From Sinorhizobium psoraleae (GTDB lineage Bacteria; Pseudomonadota; Alphaproteobacteria; Rhizobiales; Rhizobiaceae), in assembly GCF_013283645.1 (NCBI RefSeq), contig NZ_JABEKV010000004.1, positions 672,889-736,888 of the forward strand: a stretch of DNA of 64,000 bases. The letters are read 5' to 3'. Both the position numbers and the translations under genes were made by a program. This document shows, in pieces, positions 16,306-25,138 of the stretch (position 1 is its first letter; each line of letters begins with the position of its first letter). The notes under the pieces were generated by a model, which was given only the letters and a program-made list of their open reading frames with translations, did no database searches and was not told the DNA's origin.

Positions 16306-16526
16306 CAAAAGGGTTGCGCGTTGGACTGTCAAGCGGCTCGTGGCACGGAGGGGGCCGGGCGGATGTTCGTTCCTGGGGGGCATCCGATCTGAAAGACGGC
16401 GTCGGCACACTGGCGATGGTCGCCGCGCAAACGGAAATGGTGTCTCACGCGTTTCCTGTCGGCCAGGGCACGGGCGATAGCGAGCGCGGAAACAAGCAGT
16501 TGAATTCATTTGCGTTGAGAGGAGCA

Positions 16527-17654
16527 ATGTTGTTCAGGAGTTTCATCGCGGCCCGGGTCGCTCTCGTCGCACTCACTTTCGCCGCACTCACTTTCGCCGC
16601 ACCGGCCTTTGCCGCGCCGGACCGGCTGCTCGATGCGCTGCTTTCCTGCAAGCCGGAGTTTTTCTCGGTGCTGAAGGAGGAAAGGGCGGCGCTGGGACCG
16701 GTAAGGATCGATTTCGATGAAGGCGAGAGCAACTCGCCGCACGGTCCGCCGCGGGAAAACTACTACAAGCAAATGGCGATCTTCGCAAAGCCGATCGCGA
16801 TAGGTGGTTTCCCGATTATCGGTTATTCTCAAGACTACTCTGTTCGAAAAGGCGAGGCGCTCTCCTGGTATAATGTGTGGCTTCACGTTGCTTGGCCGCG
16901 GGACAAAGTTGTCCAAGCGCTCGAGGCACGAACGGGGATCACATTTGAGGAATCACGATATTACGACTGGAGGAGCAACGAGGCGAGGGAGGACGGTCGT
17001 GTATCACCGGAGTTCGCAGTTTCGGAAATGGATACCCCGGAGGGGCAGTCGATTTTGATATGTGACAGTGTTGGTGCCAACGACACGGAGGTCTTGCGGC
17101 TCCCCGATATTACGGAATTGTTTGGAGCGCCCGAACTGGGCCCGCTGCCGCTCGGCGACGCCGACCGGCTGATGAAGGGGTTGCTTTCCTGTACGCCGGA
17201 ATTCTTCGATTTGTTGAAAGCCGAACAAGAAGCCTTCGGAGCGGTGCAAATTAGCCGCATATCTAGATGGGGCAAGAGCAGCGACCCGATTGAAACGCGG
17301 GTAAAGTTTCAATCGATCGTGCACGCGTGGGGACTCGATCTCACCGGCTATGTCCAAAGGGTAGATCGATCGGGCGGCAGGGAGAAGATTTCGTGGGGAT
17401 TTGAAACAGCAGAATGGGTGCTCAAGCTCGAGCATACCATCGCAAAGCGCACCGGAAGCGTACACGTGGAGGGACAGGGATGGATGTTGAACCTGCCCAC
17501 GGAAGCAACAGGCTACACGCCTTCACAGAGCTTCGCTATCGGTGATGCAGGTATCGAAGAGGGAGGACTCTTGTTCTGTTCATTCAGCTCGGGTGATTTT
17601 CCCGCGGCCGCCCTGCCTGAGCCCTCCGATTTGTTCCTGACGGCGGCGCGGTAG
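16527..17654 (+). CDS. Exported two-domain member of the paralog family (copy C)
   Basis: 375 residues. Cleavable signal peptide (MLFRSFIAARVALVALTFAA to about residue 30), then two tandem copies of the family domain. Domain 1 is about 32-203 (DRLLDALLSCKPEFFSVLKE, ERAALG, KPIAIGGFPIIGYSQ). Domain 2 is about 211-375 (DRLMKGLLSCTPEFFDLLKA, EQEAFG, WGLDLTGYVQ, WGFETAEWVLKLE). GAGAGGAG precedes the ATG. It is likely periplasmic. The internal duplication plus copies A and B makes four domain copies in 3.2 kb. Function unknown. Confidence 0.7.
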   Translation: MLFRSFIAARVALVALTFAALTFAAPAFAAPDRLLDALLSCKPEFFSVLKEERAALGPVRIDFDEGESNSPHGPPRENYYKQMAIFAKPIAIGGFPIIGYSQDYSVRKGEALSWYNVWLHVAWPRDKVVQALEARTGITFEESRYYDWRSNEAREDGRVSPEFAVSEMDTPEGQSILICDSVGANDTEVLRLPDITELFGAPELGPLPLGDADRLMKGLLSCTPEFFDLLKAEQEAFGAVQISRISRWGKSSDPIETRVKFQSIVHAWGLDLTGYVQRVDRSGGREKISWGFETAEWVLKLEHTIAKRTGSVHVEGQGWMLNLPTEATGYTPSQSFAIGDAGIEEGGLLFCSFSSGDFPAAALPEPSDLFLTAAR

Positions 17655-17855
17655 TTCAGAAAACTTACTGGTGCGTAGCCGCAATTGCGGCCGAGAGTAT
17701 TTCCTGGAACTCCAGATTTTTCTCCGATCAGCCGACGGATTCTTTCGACAGTTGTGCAGTGGTGGCGGGCGACTTCTCAGGTCCTGAGACGTCTGGACCG
17801 GCCGTCGGCGCCTGCTCTGGATTCGTCGTTTCAATCCAATTGCTAAGGTGAATGA

Positions 17856-18722
17856 ATGACCAAGCGAAAGTTAATGAATGCCGAAAGAAGCCTGAATTGG
17901 ATGGGCTTCCCAGTGCAGAGCTATTCGATGCGCGACGCAATGGAGGATTTTGATGATCGTCCGACCGTTGACCTGAGGTGGATGAAAGAACTTGGCAACC
18001 GGGATAGCGGTGGCTCCCGTCCCTTTGCGCCGGACCATAGGCGGCTCGTCGAGCCAATGGCGAAAGCGCCGATGGATTATCGAGGAGCGTTGACGGAAAC
18101 GACGGCATTTGGCAAGCGGGCGCAATTGCCGGCCGATCATTTTCAGAAGTTGAAGCCCACCGACATATTATCGGACAATATAGCCGCTCGGCTGAAGCGC
18201 GATTTTCAGCAAAAGCTGAAGATGAGCGAGGAGCAAGCTGCCGCCATCGTCGGAAACTCCGACCACGAGAGCGGTGGCTTCGGGCGAACCTTCGGCAACC
18301 TATGGCAGAACGGGCGTGTAGATAAGGACGCGTTTGGCTATGCGCAGTGGGACGGCAAGCGGAAGAAAGACTTCTTCGAGTGGGCGAGAGAGCGAGGATT
18401 GGATCCGCACTCCTACGAAGCCAACTATGGCTTCATGGAGCACGAATTCAAGAAAGGTGACGAATTCGACAATGGCAAAGAGCGCAGGGCACTCGCCGAC
18501 TTCTATACGGCCGGGAACGTTGATGGGGCAACTGAACTGCTGGCTCGAGGGTATTTGCGTCCCGCCGACAAGAAGCTGCAGCTGCGTAAACGCCAGGCGG
18601 CAGCGAGAAACGCAATGAAGCTCCCGGACTACCAGAACGATATCCCTTATGACCATCCGCCGTGGCGAACGCCGGTCCCGGCGGCCCGCCCGGACTTTGA
18701 TGGCAAGCCCTGGCGATATTGA
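17856..18722 (+). CDS. Phage tail-type lysozyme (Phage_tailLys-like)
   Basis: 288 residues. The first 110 are polar and probably disordered; a peptidoglycan hydrolase domain follows, with AAAIVGNSDHESGGF (catalytic Glu in HESGGF), FGYAQWDGKRKKDFFEWARE and a helical end (LQLRKRQAAARNAMKLPDYQ). This pattern is that of the tail-tip lysozyme domain that opens the wall during DNA entry. It sits at the right end of the cargo block, just before a terminator. It could be a virion component or a cargo wall enzyme. Confidence 0.65.
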   Translation: MTKRKLMNAERSLNWMGFPVQSYSMRDAMEDFDDRPTVDLRWMKELGNRDSGGSRPFAPDHRRLVEPMAKAPMDYRGALTETTAFGKRAQLPADHFQKLKPTDILSDNIAARLKRDFQQKLKMSEEQAAAIVGNSDHESGGFGRTFGNLWQNGRVDKDAFGYAQWDGKRKKDFFEWARERGLDPHSYEANYGFMEHEFKKGDEFDNGKERRALADFYTAGNVDGATELLARGYLRPADKKLQLRKRQAAARNAMKLPDYQNDIPYDHPPWRTPVPAARPDFDGKPWRY

Positions 18723-18747
18723 GCGCGCATATCGAAACATCGTTAGC

Positions 18748-18774
18748 AAGGCGGTTCTTCGGAGCCGCCTTTTT
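18748..18774 (+). terminator. Rho-independent terminator ending the cargo block
   Basis: Stem GGCGGTTC / GAGCCGCC around a TTCG tetraloop, flanked by AA and a T5 tract (AAGGCGGTTC TTCG GAGCCGCCTTTTT). It lies 26 bases after the lysozyme stop and just before the next structural gene. Confidence 0.85.
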
Positions 18775-18788
18775 CATTGGAGAAAGCA

Positions 18789-18956
18789 ATGTCCGAAACA
18801 AAGAAGCCGGTGCCTGTCCGGCTGACCTATGACGTCTGGCTCAACGACGGCGAGCGGACCTCCGCCGGAACCGTCGTATCCTTGAGCCTCGGCGAGGCCA
18901 AGGCGCTGATCACCAACGGCAAGGCCGAGCGGGCCGATCCGCTGCCGGGAGAGTGA
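18789..18956 (+). CDS. Small phage head-tail region protein (55 aa)
   Basis: Starts MSETKKPVPVRLTYDVWLND and ends RADPLPGE. A compact beta-rich protein with GTVVSLSLGEAKALITNGKAE, a KOW/SH3-like pattern. Comparable tiny proteins lie at the start of the adaptor genes in related rhizobial phages. Two bases separate its stop from the next start, indicating one transcript. Role unknown. Confidence 0.6.
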   Translation: MSETKKPVPVRLTYDVWLNDGERTSAGTVVSLSLGEAKALITNGKAERADPLPGE

Positions 18957-18958
18957 CC

Positions 18959-19282
18959 ATGGTGATCCGCGACGGCGAATGGAAGCTGTTCGACTATGAT
19001 TTTCAGACCGGCCGCTCCGTCTGGGTGATGGAGGACGGCAACAGGACCCATTGGCGGACCGACTATCCGGTCGAGAACCTCGTCCGCCAGAACGAATTCA
19101 CGCGCAACGCCACTGCCGGCAATGCCTTCGGCGAGTGGACGAAGGTCGCCTCGATCCCGCTCAACCTGGCGCATTCCGAAAACCTGGTGCGCGCGCATTC
19201 CGAAGGCGACGACCGCTATGTGAAGCGGTGGCTCAATGACGGCGACAACCACGCCTGGCGCAGCTTCGAGGGACATCTATGA
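18959..19282 (+). CDS. Phage structural-region protein (107 aa)
   Basis: Starts MVIRDGEWKLFDYDFQTGRS. GGGAGAG precedes the ATG; an in-frame GTG at 18953 overlaps the previous stop. Tightly packed between the 55-residue gene and the adaptor gene, whose start it overlaps by four bases. The sequence suggests a virion or assembly protein (many aromatic and Asn residues), but I recognise no family. Confidence 0.6.
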   Translation: MVIRDGEWKLFDYDFQTGRSVWVMEDGNRTHWRTDYPVENLVRQNEFTRNATAGNAFGEWTKVASIPLNLAHSENLVRAHSEGDDRYVKRWLNDGDNHAWRSFEGHL

Positions 19283-19875
19283 CCATATCCGACTATGCGT
19301 CGCTCCTCGTCGACGCCGGCGACTATTCCGGCCGCGACGAGATTGCCCACCTTTTCCCGCGCTTCCTCGTGATGTCCGAGCTCAAGCTCAACCGCGTCCT
19401 GCGCGTTGCCGACATGGAGAAGACAGTGGCGGTGCCACTGACCGAAGGCGAGGGCAGCCTGCCGGCGGATTTCCTGGAGGCGCGGCAGGTGCTTGCCGGC
19501 GACGGCCGGGCGCTGCGGGCGCTGCCGTTGCAGGAGCTCAGCGGTCACGGGACATCCGGCGGTCCGCCGATCGGTTACGCGATTGTCGGCAGCGCCATCA
19601 ACGTGCGGCCGAAGGATGGCGAGGACATCCGCCTGACCTATTACGCGAAGATCCCGCCGCTGACGGCCGCCGCGCCACGCAACTGGCTGATCGAAAAAGC
19701 GCCGGACGTCTATCTCTACGCACTGGTCGAGGAGATCGCCATCTGGGAGCGCGATGCCGCCAAGGCGGGTGCTGCCGAGGCACTGAAGCGCCAGGCGATG
19801 GCGGCGCTGGGGCTTGCCGACGAGCGCCTGCGCTGGGGCAATTCCGAAATCGTCATCGGAGGGCTGACGCCATGA
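19279..19875 (+). CDS. Head-tail adaptor protein, Gp4-like
   Basis: 198 residues starting MTISDYASLLVDAGDYSGRD. Helical ends enclose a beta-rich centre (LPADFLEARQVL, YAIVGSAINVRPKDGEDIRLTYYAK), typical of the P22 gp4-type adaptor that binds the portal and closes the head. It sits between capsid and gp10-like genes, as expected. Overlaps both neighbours by four bases. Confidence 0.65.
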   Translation: MTISDYASLLVDAGDYSGRDEIAHLFPRFLVMSELKLNRVLRVADMEKTVAVPLTEGEGSLPADFLEARQVLAGDGRALRALPLQELSGHGTSGGPPIGYAIVGSAINVRPKDGEDIRLTYYAKIPPLTAAAPRNWLIEKAPDVYLYALVEEIAIWERDAAKAGAAEALKRQAMAALGLADERLRWGNSEIVIGGLTP

Positions 19876-20474
19876 CGCTGCTGACCGTGATCAACGAAGT
19901 CTCGGACATCGTCTCGCTCGACCGCTTCGACAGCGTCTACGGGACGAACGATCCGAATGCACAGACGATGGTGGCGCTGGCCGAGGAGGCGGGCGCGGAG
20001 ATCGCACGGCGCGCCGACTGGAGGCGGATGCTGAAGACGCATGCCGTTTCCGGCTCGCCGGAGATGCTGCCCGGCGACTACCAGCGGCTGGCGCCCGGAG
20101 GACCGGTGCGGGCGGCGGATGGCCGCTTCTTCCGGCCGGTGAGCAACGTCGCGCAATGGGCCGTCATCGCTGGCGTCGCCTCGGCGGAACCCTATTGTCA
20201 CCTCCGGGGCAGGGAGATGCTTTTCTCGCCAGCCGCTTCCGCCGCCGGCGCGACGATCGACTACGTGTCGAAGAACTGGGTGCTCGGCGATCCCTACGAA
20301 GAGCGCGATACGTTCCGGGCCGACGACGACACTACGCTCTTTCCCGAGCGGCTGCTGAAGAAGGGGCTGATCTGGCGCTGGAAGCGGCAGAAGGGCCTCT
20401 CCTTCGAGGATAACCTTGCCGAGTTCGAGGCGGATCTGCTGCAGGAGATCAATGCGGACAGGGGGACATCATGA
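19872..20474 (+). CDS. Second adaptor / tail accessory protein
   Basis: 200 residues starting MTLLTVINEVSDIVSLDRFD. It shares the layout of the preceding protein: N-terminal helix, central LPGDYQRLAP and beta-rich AASAAGATIDYVSKNWV, and a helical C-terminus with LLQEINADR. It is probably a second adaptor ring component. ATGA overlaps at both ends indicate translational coupling in a compact head-tail operon. Confidence 0.6.
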   Translation: MTLLTVINEVSDIVSLDRFDSVYGTNDPNAQTMVALAEEAGAEIARRADWRRMLKTHAVSGSPEMLPGDYQRLAPGGPVRAADGRFFRPVSNVAQWAVIAGVASAEPYCHLRGREMLFSPAASAAGATIDYVSKNWVLGDPYEERDTFRADDDTTLFPERLLKKGLIWRWKRQKGLSFEDNLAEFEADLLQEINADRGTS

Positions 20475-22099
20475 CGGAAGTTCGCATGATGACAGTTCGC
20501 CCTGGCCGCCTGCCGCAGACCAACCGCGGGCAGGCGAGCATCGGCCGGCCGCAGACCTCGCAATCGGTGACCTTTCCGGCGCCGAAACAAGGTCTCGTGA
20601 CCACCGCCGACATGGCGTCGCAGACGCCGGGCTCGGCGACCGTGCTTACCAATTTCCTGCCGACCCTTGCCGGCTGCAAGATCCGCGGCGGCTCACGCAA
20701 GGTCGGGCTTGCGGCCGACGGCGGCGCCATCCGCAGCGCCTTCAAATACAAGTTCGGCAGCAACGAGAAGCTGTTCATGGCGACGGCAAGCGCGATCTAC
20801 AACATGACCGCGCCGGCCGCCCCGCCGGCAACGACGGCAGCGGCGGTGAGCGGGCTTACCGGCGGTGACTGGTGCGCCTTCCAGCACACGACCGCCGGCG
20901 GCTCGTTTCTCGTCTGCCTGAACGGCGCCGACACGCGCCGCATCTATGATGGTACCACCTGGACGGCGACGCCGACGATCACGTTTTCGGATGCGACGAC
21001 CATGGCTCAGCTCAACTACGGCTGGCTGTTCAAGAACCGCGAATTCTTCCTGAAGAACGCGACGCTCGACGCATACTACCTGCCGGTGAACGCGATCGGC
21101 GGCGCGGCGGCCGTGTTCCCGCTCGGCGGGGTGATGAAGAAGGGCGGGTCGCTCATCACCGGCTTTTCCTGGTCGCTCGAAAGCGGCGACGGCCTCTCGG
21201 ATCTCTGCGTCTTCGTTTCGACCGAAGGGGAGATCGCGGTCTATGCCGGCTCCGACCCTTCGAGTGCCAGCGATTTCGCGCTGAAGGGCGTCTACCAGAT
21301 CGGCAAGCCGCTCGGAAAGAACGCCTGGATCCGCGTCGGCGGCGACGTGCTGATTGCGACCTCGGACGGGCTGACGCCGATGTCGCAGGTGTTTCAGCGC
21401 GACCGGCAGGCGCTGAGCCAGGTTTCGGTCTCGCGACCGATCGAGGACGACTGGCGGCAGGCGGCAAACGCCACCGGATCCGGCTGGACGCTGAAACCCT
21501 GGGCCGAGCAGAACCTGGTCTTCGTTGCCTTTCCGGACAACAGCGTGGTCAGCGACAGGACATTCGTCTTGAATGTCTTGAGCGGGCGCTGGGCGACGAT
21601 CAGCAACTGGCGGGCCAACTGCTTCGAGACGCTGCAGGGTGGGCTCTTCTTCGGCTCGCGAGAAGGCTATTGCTGGCAGGGCGACACCGGCGGCACCGAC
21701 GACGGGCTCACCTTTGCCGCCACCTATCTCTCGCAGTTCACGCCGGCCGGACAATTCGGCCAGCGGACGGCGGCGACGATGGCGCACATGTATTTCCGCG
21801 CCAAGACGAAGCCGAAGGTACAGCTCTTCGCCCGCGCCGATTTCGACCGCACCGCGCCGCCCTTCGACCGGGTGACGGAAGGCGACGCGGCCTCGCCGGA
21901 ATGGGACGTTGGCCTTTGGGACGTGGCGCGGTGGGACGGCGTTTCGGAAGCGCTGCGCTACGATTTTCGCCAGAACGTGCGCGCCAGCGGCGACATGCTG
22001 GCGGTCGGCTGCGTCATCACCTCCGGCGGCGCGGTGAAACTCGACATCGAAGTGGACCTCGCCACGCTGCAGGTGTCCGCCGGGGAGGCGAGCGCGTGA
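20471..22099 (+). CDS. Packaged DNA stabilisation protein, gp10-like
   Basis: 542 residues, beta-propeller-like composition (RIYDGTTWTATPTITFSDA, EFFLKNATLDAYYLPVNAIG, FVSTEGEIAVYAGSDP, VLNVLSGRWATISNWRANCF). This agrees with the P22 gp10-type hub that plugs the portal-adaptor channel and keeps DNA in the head. It follows the two adaptor genes by a four-base overlap. The identity rests on order, length and fold-like pattern rather than on an exact motif. Confidence 0.65.
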   Translation: MTEVRMMTVRPGRLPQTNRGQASIGRPQTSQSVTFPAPKQGLVTTADMASQTPGSATVLTNFLPTLAGCKIRGGSRKVGLAADGGAIRSAFKYKFGSNEKLFMATASAIYNMTAPAAPPATTAAAVSGLTGGDWCAFQHTTAGGSFLVCLNGADTRRIYDGTTWTATPTITFSDATTMAQLNYGWLFKNREFFLKNATLDAYYLPVNAIGGAAAVFPLGGVMKKGGSLITGFSWSLESGDGLSDLCVFVSTEGEIAVYAGSDPSSASDFALKGVYQIGKPLGKNAWIRVGGDVLIATSDGLTPMSQVFQRDRQALSQVSVSRPIEDDWRQAANATGSGWTLKPWAEQNLVFVAFPDNSVVSDRTFVLNVLSGRWATISNWRANCFETLQGGLFFGSREGYCWQGDTGGTDDGLTFAATYLSQFTPAGQFGQRTAATMAHMYFRAKTKPKVQLFARADFDRTAPPFDRVTEGDAASPEWDVGLWDVARWDGVSEALRYDFRQNVRASGDMLAVGCVITSGGAVKLDIEVDLATLQVSAGEASA

Positions 22100-22542
22100 T
22101 GATCATCTGGGGCGGGGCGGGCGACCCTGCGAAGAATGACGCGATCGCCGGCTTCGTCGCCGCCCATATCGACGGCTGCGAGAGAGGCTTTGCCGACTTC
22201 ACCACGCTCGGCGTGACGGAGGAGGGCAGGCTCGTCGCCGGCGTCGTCTACCACAACTATTCGCCCGAAGCGGGCATCATCGAGCTTTCGGCCGCCGCCA
22301 CCAGCAAACGCTGGCTGACGCGCCCGGTGCTGAAGGCCATGTTCGGTTATCCCTTCGACGAGATCGGCTGCCAGATGGCGGTGCTGCGCGTCTCCGAGGA
22401 GAACGCCGGCATGGTCGGGATCGCCCGGCGCTTCGGGTTCACGAGCCACCGCATTCCCCGCCTTCGCGGGCGGGAGGAGGCGGAAATCATCTTCACTCTG
22501 ACAGACAACGACTGGCGGGCGCATCCCGTCAATCGAAGGTAG
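22099..22542 (+). CDS. GNAT-like acetyltransferase of phage type
   Basis: 147 residues, ATG sharing its A with the previous TGA. VAGVVYHNYSPEAGIIELS and the central VLRVSEENAGMVGIARRFGF resemble the GNAT fold with its acetyl-CoA region. Short acetyltransferase-like genes at this place are common in short-tailed phages of alphaproteobacteria. The substrate is unknown; it may modify a host or virion protein. Confidence 0.65.
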   Translation: MIIWGGAGDPAKNDAIAGFVAAHIDGCERGFADFTTLGVTEEGRLVAGVVYHNYSPEAGIIELSAAATSKRWLTRPVLKAMFGYPFDEIGCQMAVLRVSEENAGMVGIARRFGFTSHRIPRLRGREEAEIIFTLTDNDWRAHPVNRR

Positions 22543-23899
22543 GTGTGCTATCGGAAAGTCAAAAGCTCCCACGCCCCCCGATCCGAAGGCGACGGCGGCG
22601 GCACAGACAGCGACCAATATCGGCACGGCGGTCGCCAACGGATACATGGGCAATGTCAACCAGGTGACGCCGGACGGCAGCCTCACTTACAGCTATGCGA
22701 CGCAGAAATGGACCGATCCCTTAAGCGGGAACGTCTACGATCTGCCCGTGGCGACGGCGACGCAGAAGCTCTCGGAGATGCAGCAGAAGATCAAGGATCA
22801 GAACGATGCGGCGAACCTCAATCTCGCAACGCTCGCCACATCGCAATCGAGCCGGCTGAACGACCTGCTCGGCAAGCCGATGGACATTTCGAAGGCCCCG
22901 GCCGCCGGCGACCCTTCGAAGCTCCAGCTCCCGCAATACCAGCAGTTTTCCGGCGGGCCGGAGCTTCAAACTTCAATCGGCAATGCGGGCAACGTCACGC
23001 GCAGCTACGAGACGGATTTCGACACCTCGAAATACGAGAATGCGCTGATGGCGCGGCTCAACCCTGAGCTCGAGCGTGACCGCGCCGCGCTGGAAACGCG
23101 GCTTGCGAACCAGGGCCTGCAGCCGGGGTCGGAGGCCTATAACCGGGCGATCGACGAGGCGAACCGGACGTCCAACGACGCCCGCATCGCCGCCGTGCTG
23201 AACGCCGGCCAGGAACAGACGCGGCTTGCCAACCTCGCCAACCAGAAGGCAAGCTTCGAGAATTCGGCGCAGGCGCAGGCCTACGGGCAGGCGCTGCAGA
23301 ACGCCGACTTCGGCAACAACGCCAGGCAGCAGATGCACCAGAACAGCCAGTCTGCGACGGCGGCGAACAATGCGCTCAAGGACCAGAGCTTCAATGCCGA
23401 ACAGGCGCGGATCAACGCGCAGAACACCGCGCGCTCCAACTATCTCAACGAGCAATATGCGCAGCGCAACCAGCCGATCAACGAGATCTCGGCGCTGCTT
23501 TCCGGCGCGCAGGTGACGAACCCGAATTTCGTGCCCACGCAGGGGCAGTCGATCCAGCCGGTCGACTATGCCGGGCTGGTGCAGCAGAACTACCAGAACC
23601 AGATGGCGTCCTACAACGCCCGGCAGCAGGCAGGCGGCAACCTGCTCGATTCCCTGCTGAGCTTCCTCCCCAAGTCCGATCGCCGCGCCAAGAAGAACAT
23701 CGAGAAGATCGGCAGGCTCAAGGGGCACAGCCTTTATGAGTTCCGCTACAAAGACGAGGCGGACTCCGGGCCGAAGCATATCGGCGTGATGGCGCAGGAG
23801 GTGGAGAAGACCCGCCCCGACGCCGTGGTACGCGGGCCGGACGGCATGCGCCGGGTGGATTATGGCCGGCTTTTTGCGGCGGGGAAGGGGCGGAAGTAG
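22543..23899 (+). pseudogene. Virion fibre protein with S74 chaperone tail, start frame broken
   Basis: A helical, Gln/Asn/Ala-rich body is followed by a C-terminal intramolecular chaperone (peptidase S74) segment: SDRRAKKNIEKIGRLKGHSL, EFRYKD, HIGVMAQEVEKTRPDAV. The main frame is open from 22544 to 23899 but has no start before ATG 22646. GTG 22543 sits after GAAGGTAGG but is one base out: removing T22549 gives M-C-I-G-K-S-K-A-P, the kind of start such proteins have. So a one-base insertion is likely, or translation begins at 22646 (417 residues). Confidence 0.6.
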
Positions 23900-23983
23900 A
23901 TAGCCTTAGATTTCATCTCGCGTTGTTTGGGAACCGAACGCGGCCGCTCGTGCAGCGGTCACAAGTACTAGAAAGGACTTTCA

Positions 23984-24649
23984 ATGGATATGGGACCGCG
24001 GCCGCGAAGAAGCGATACGCCGCATTTGTTCGATCTTCAACAAACGATTGCAGACGCCGTGCGGCAGTCGATGACCATCGGCAAGGCACCGGCGACGTCG
24101 ATCGATTCATTGAGCGCAGCGATGGACGCGGGCTTCCTTGATGAAGTTCGATCCGGAAAGGTCTCGACGGCGGAAGTTCGTGAGCGGCAGCGCCAACAGG
24201 AGGCGCTGAGGTTCAAGCGTGATGAGGCGCTTCGACGCAAGCAGGCCGAGTGGCAAGAGCGGAAGCGCCGGGAGATGATGGCAAGATTTGAAGAAATCGA
24301 GCGGTTGGAGGAGCGAGATCGCGTTGCAGCGATGGGCAATTTTGCGGAAGAGGGTGAAACCATCGGTAGCGTTTTTGGAGCCGTCGTCGGGCCTCTTGCG
24401 GGTCTGGCGAGCGCACCTTTCGTGAGCCCTGCCGGCGCCACCGTCATCGGAGAGGCCGCCGGTGAGGTTGGAAGCCGCGCCGGTGGTGCTCTCGGTCGGG
24501 CGATCGGCGAAAAAACCGGTCGCGGCGGCCCGAGAAACTACCAAAACTTCAACCCGATGGGCGACTTTACCGGTGACTATCGTCGGCGACGACCTGCCTT
24601 CGCCTTACCGGTTCCGGCGTTGACGGACAGGCAGAGCCACCTTCCGTGA
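23984..24649 (+). CDS. Hypothetical prophage protein with coiled coil and Gly/Ala-rich region
   Basis: 221 residues starting MDMGPRPRRSDTPHLFDLQQ. Residues 60-125 form a highly charged helix (EVRERQRQQEALRFKRDEAL, RFEEIERLEERDR), followed by a Gly/Ala-rich weakly hydrophobic stretch (GSVFGAVVGPLAGLASAPFV) and a basic tail. The layout suggests a membrane-interacting or internal virion protein. GAAAGGA lies six bases upstream. Family not recognised. Confidence 0.5.
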   Translation: MDMGPRPRRSDTPHLFDLQQTIADAVRQSMTIGKAPATSIDSLSAAMDAGFLDEVRSGKVSTAEVRERQRQQEALRFKRDEALRRKQAEWQERKRREMMARFEEIERLEERDRVAAMGNFAEEGETIGSVFGAVVGPLAGLASAPFVSPAGATVIGEAAGEVGSRAGGALGRAIGEKTGRGGPRNYQNFNPMGDFTGDYRRRRPAFALPVPALTDRQSHLP

Positions 24650-24854
24650 TTTGCGTGCCCCCTGCTTCCAGCTTACGGGAGCCTTCCTGCGCGCATTCAG
24701 TAAACCGAGATACGGCAAGAAAACCATTGGCGGCCTTTTCAATGTTGCCTATGGTTGTGACTCGATTGGCGTTCGCGCGAAATGGGCCGAAGCGAACATG
24801 GAGAGCTCGTCGGCACGACTTGTCGCAACGGAGCCGACGTTCCCGGGAGGAGTA

Positions 24855-25016
24855 ATGAAGCATATCTATGTTGGCGTTGTAACTTTTGTTCTTTTGCAGT
24901 CGGCTCATTATGTCTTGCAGTACTTTGGCCTAAGGTTGTCCAAAGGTAGAGCTGCCTTGCTTTGGGCATTTGTTGGCGGCTTCTCCGCGGTGCTCGTTCG
25001 CTGGCTTTCCGCATGA
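24855..25016 (+). CDS. 53-residue two-span membrane protein
   Basis: Starts MKHIYVGVVTFVLLQSAHYV with GGGAGGAG four bases before the ATG. Two hydrophobic helices separated by a short basic loop (LRLSKGRA). Size and topology are compatible with a small holin-like or other phage membrane protein, but it is far from the lysis genes. The longer frame upstream of 24855 is arginine-rich and unconvincing. Confidence 0.5.
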   Translation: MKHIYVGVVTFVLLQSAHYVLQYFGLRLSKGRAALLWAFVGGFSAVLVRWLSA

Positions 25017-25113
25017 TCCGACACCTTGGCGGCGTCGAAGATTGGCTCCGATAACTGCGGGGAGCGGCGAAGGTCACGCAGCCACAATCATCACCATTTC
25101 CAATCTTTTTGGC

Positions 25114-25136
25114 GGCCTCCCATCGGGGGGCCTTTT
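25114..25136 (+). terminator. Rho-independent terminator before the tail fibre gene
   Basis: GGCCTCCC and GGGGGGCC around the loop ATC, followed by a T5 tract (25133-25137). It ends the 23.98-25.02 kb cargo block, and the fibre gene begins within or just after the T tract, as at 18748-18774. Confidence 0.75.
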
Positions 25137-25138
25137 TC

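Noticed and set aside
16138..16392. Short frame around the copy C promoter
   Set aside because: No ribosome site, mixed composition, and it overlaps the promoter-like element shared with copies A and B.
25109..25138. Longer tail fibre start upstream of 25139
   Set aside because: The added codons lie in the terminator stem and give an implausible N-terminus; ATG 25139 or TTG 25151 is better.
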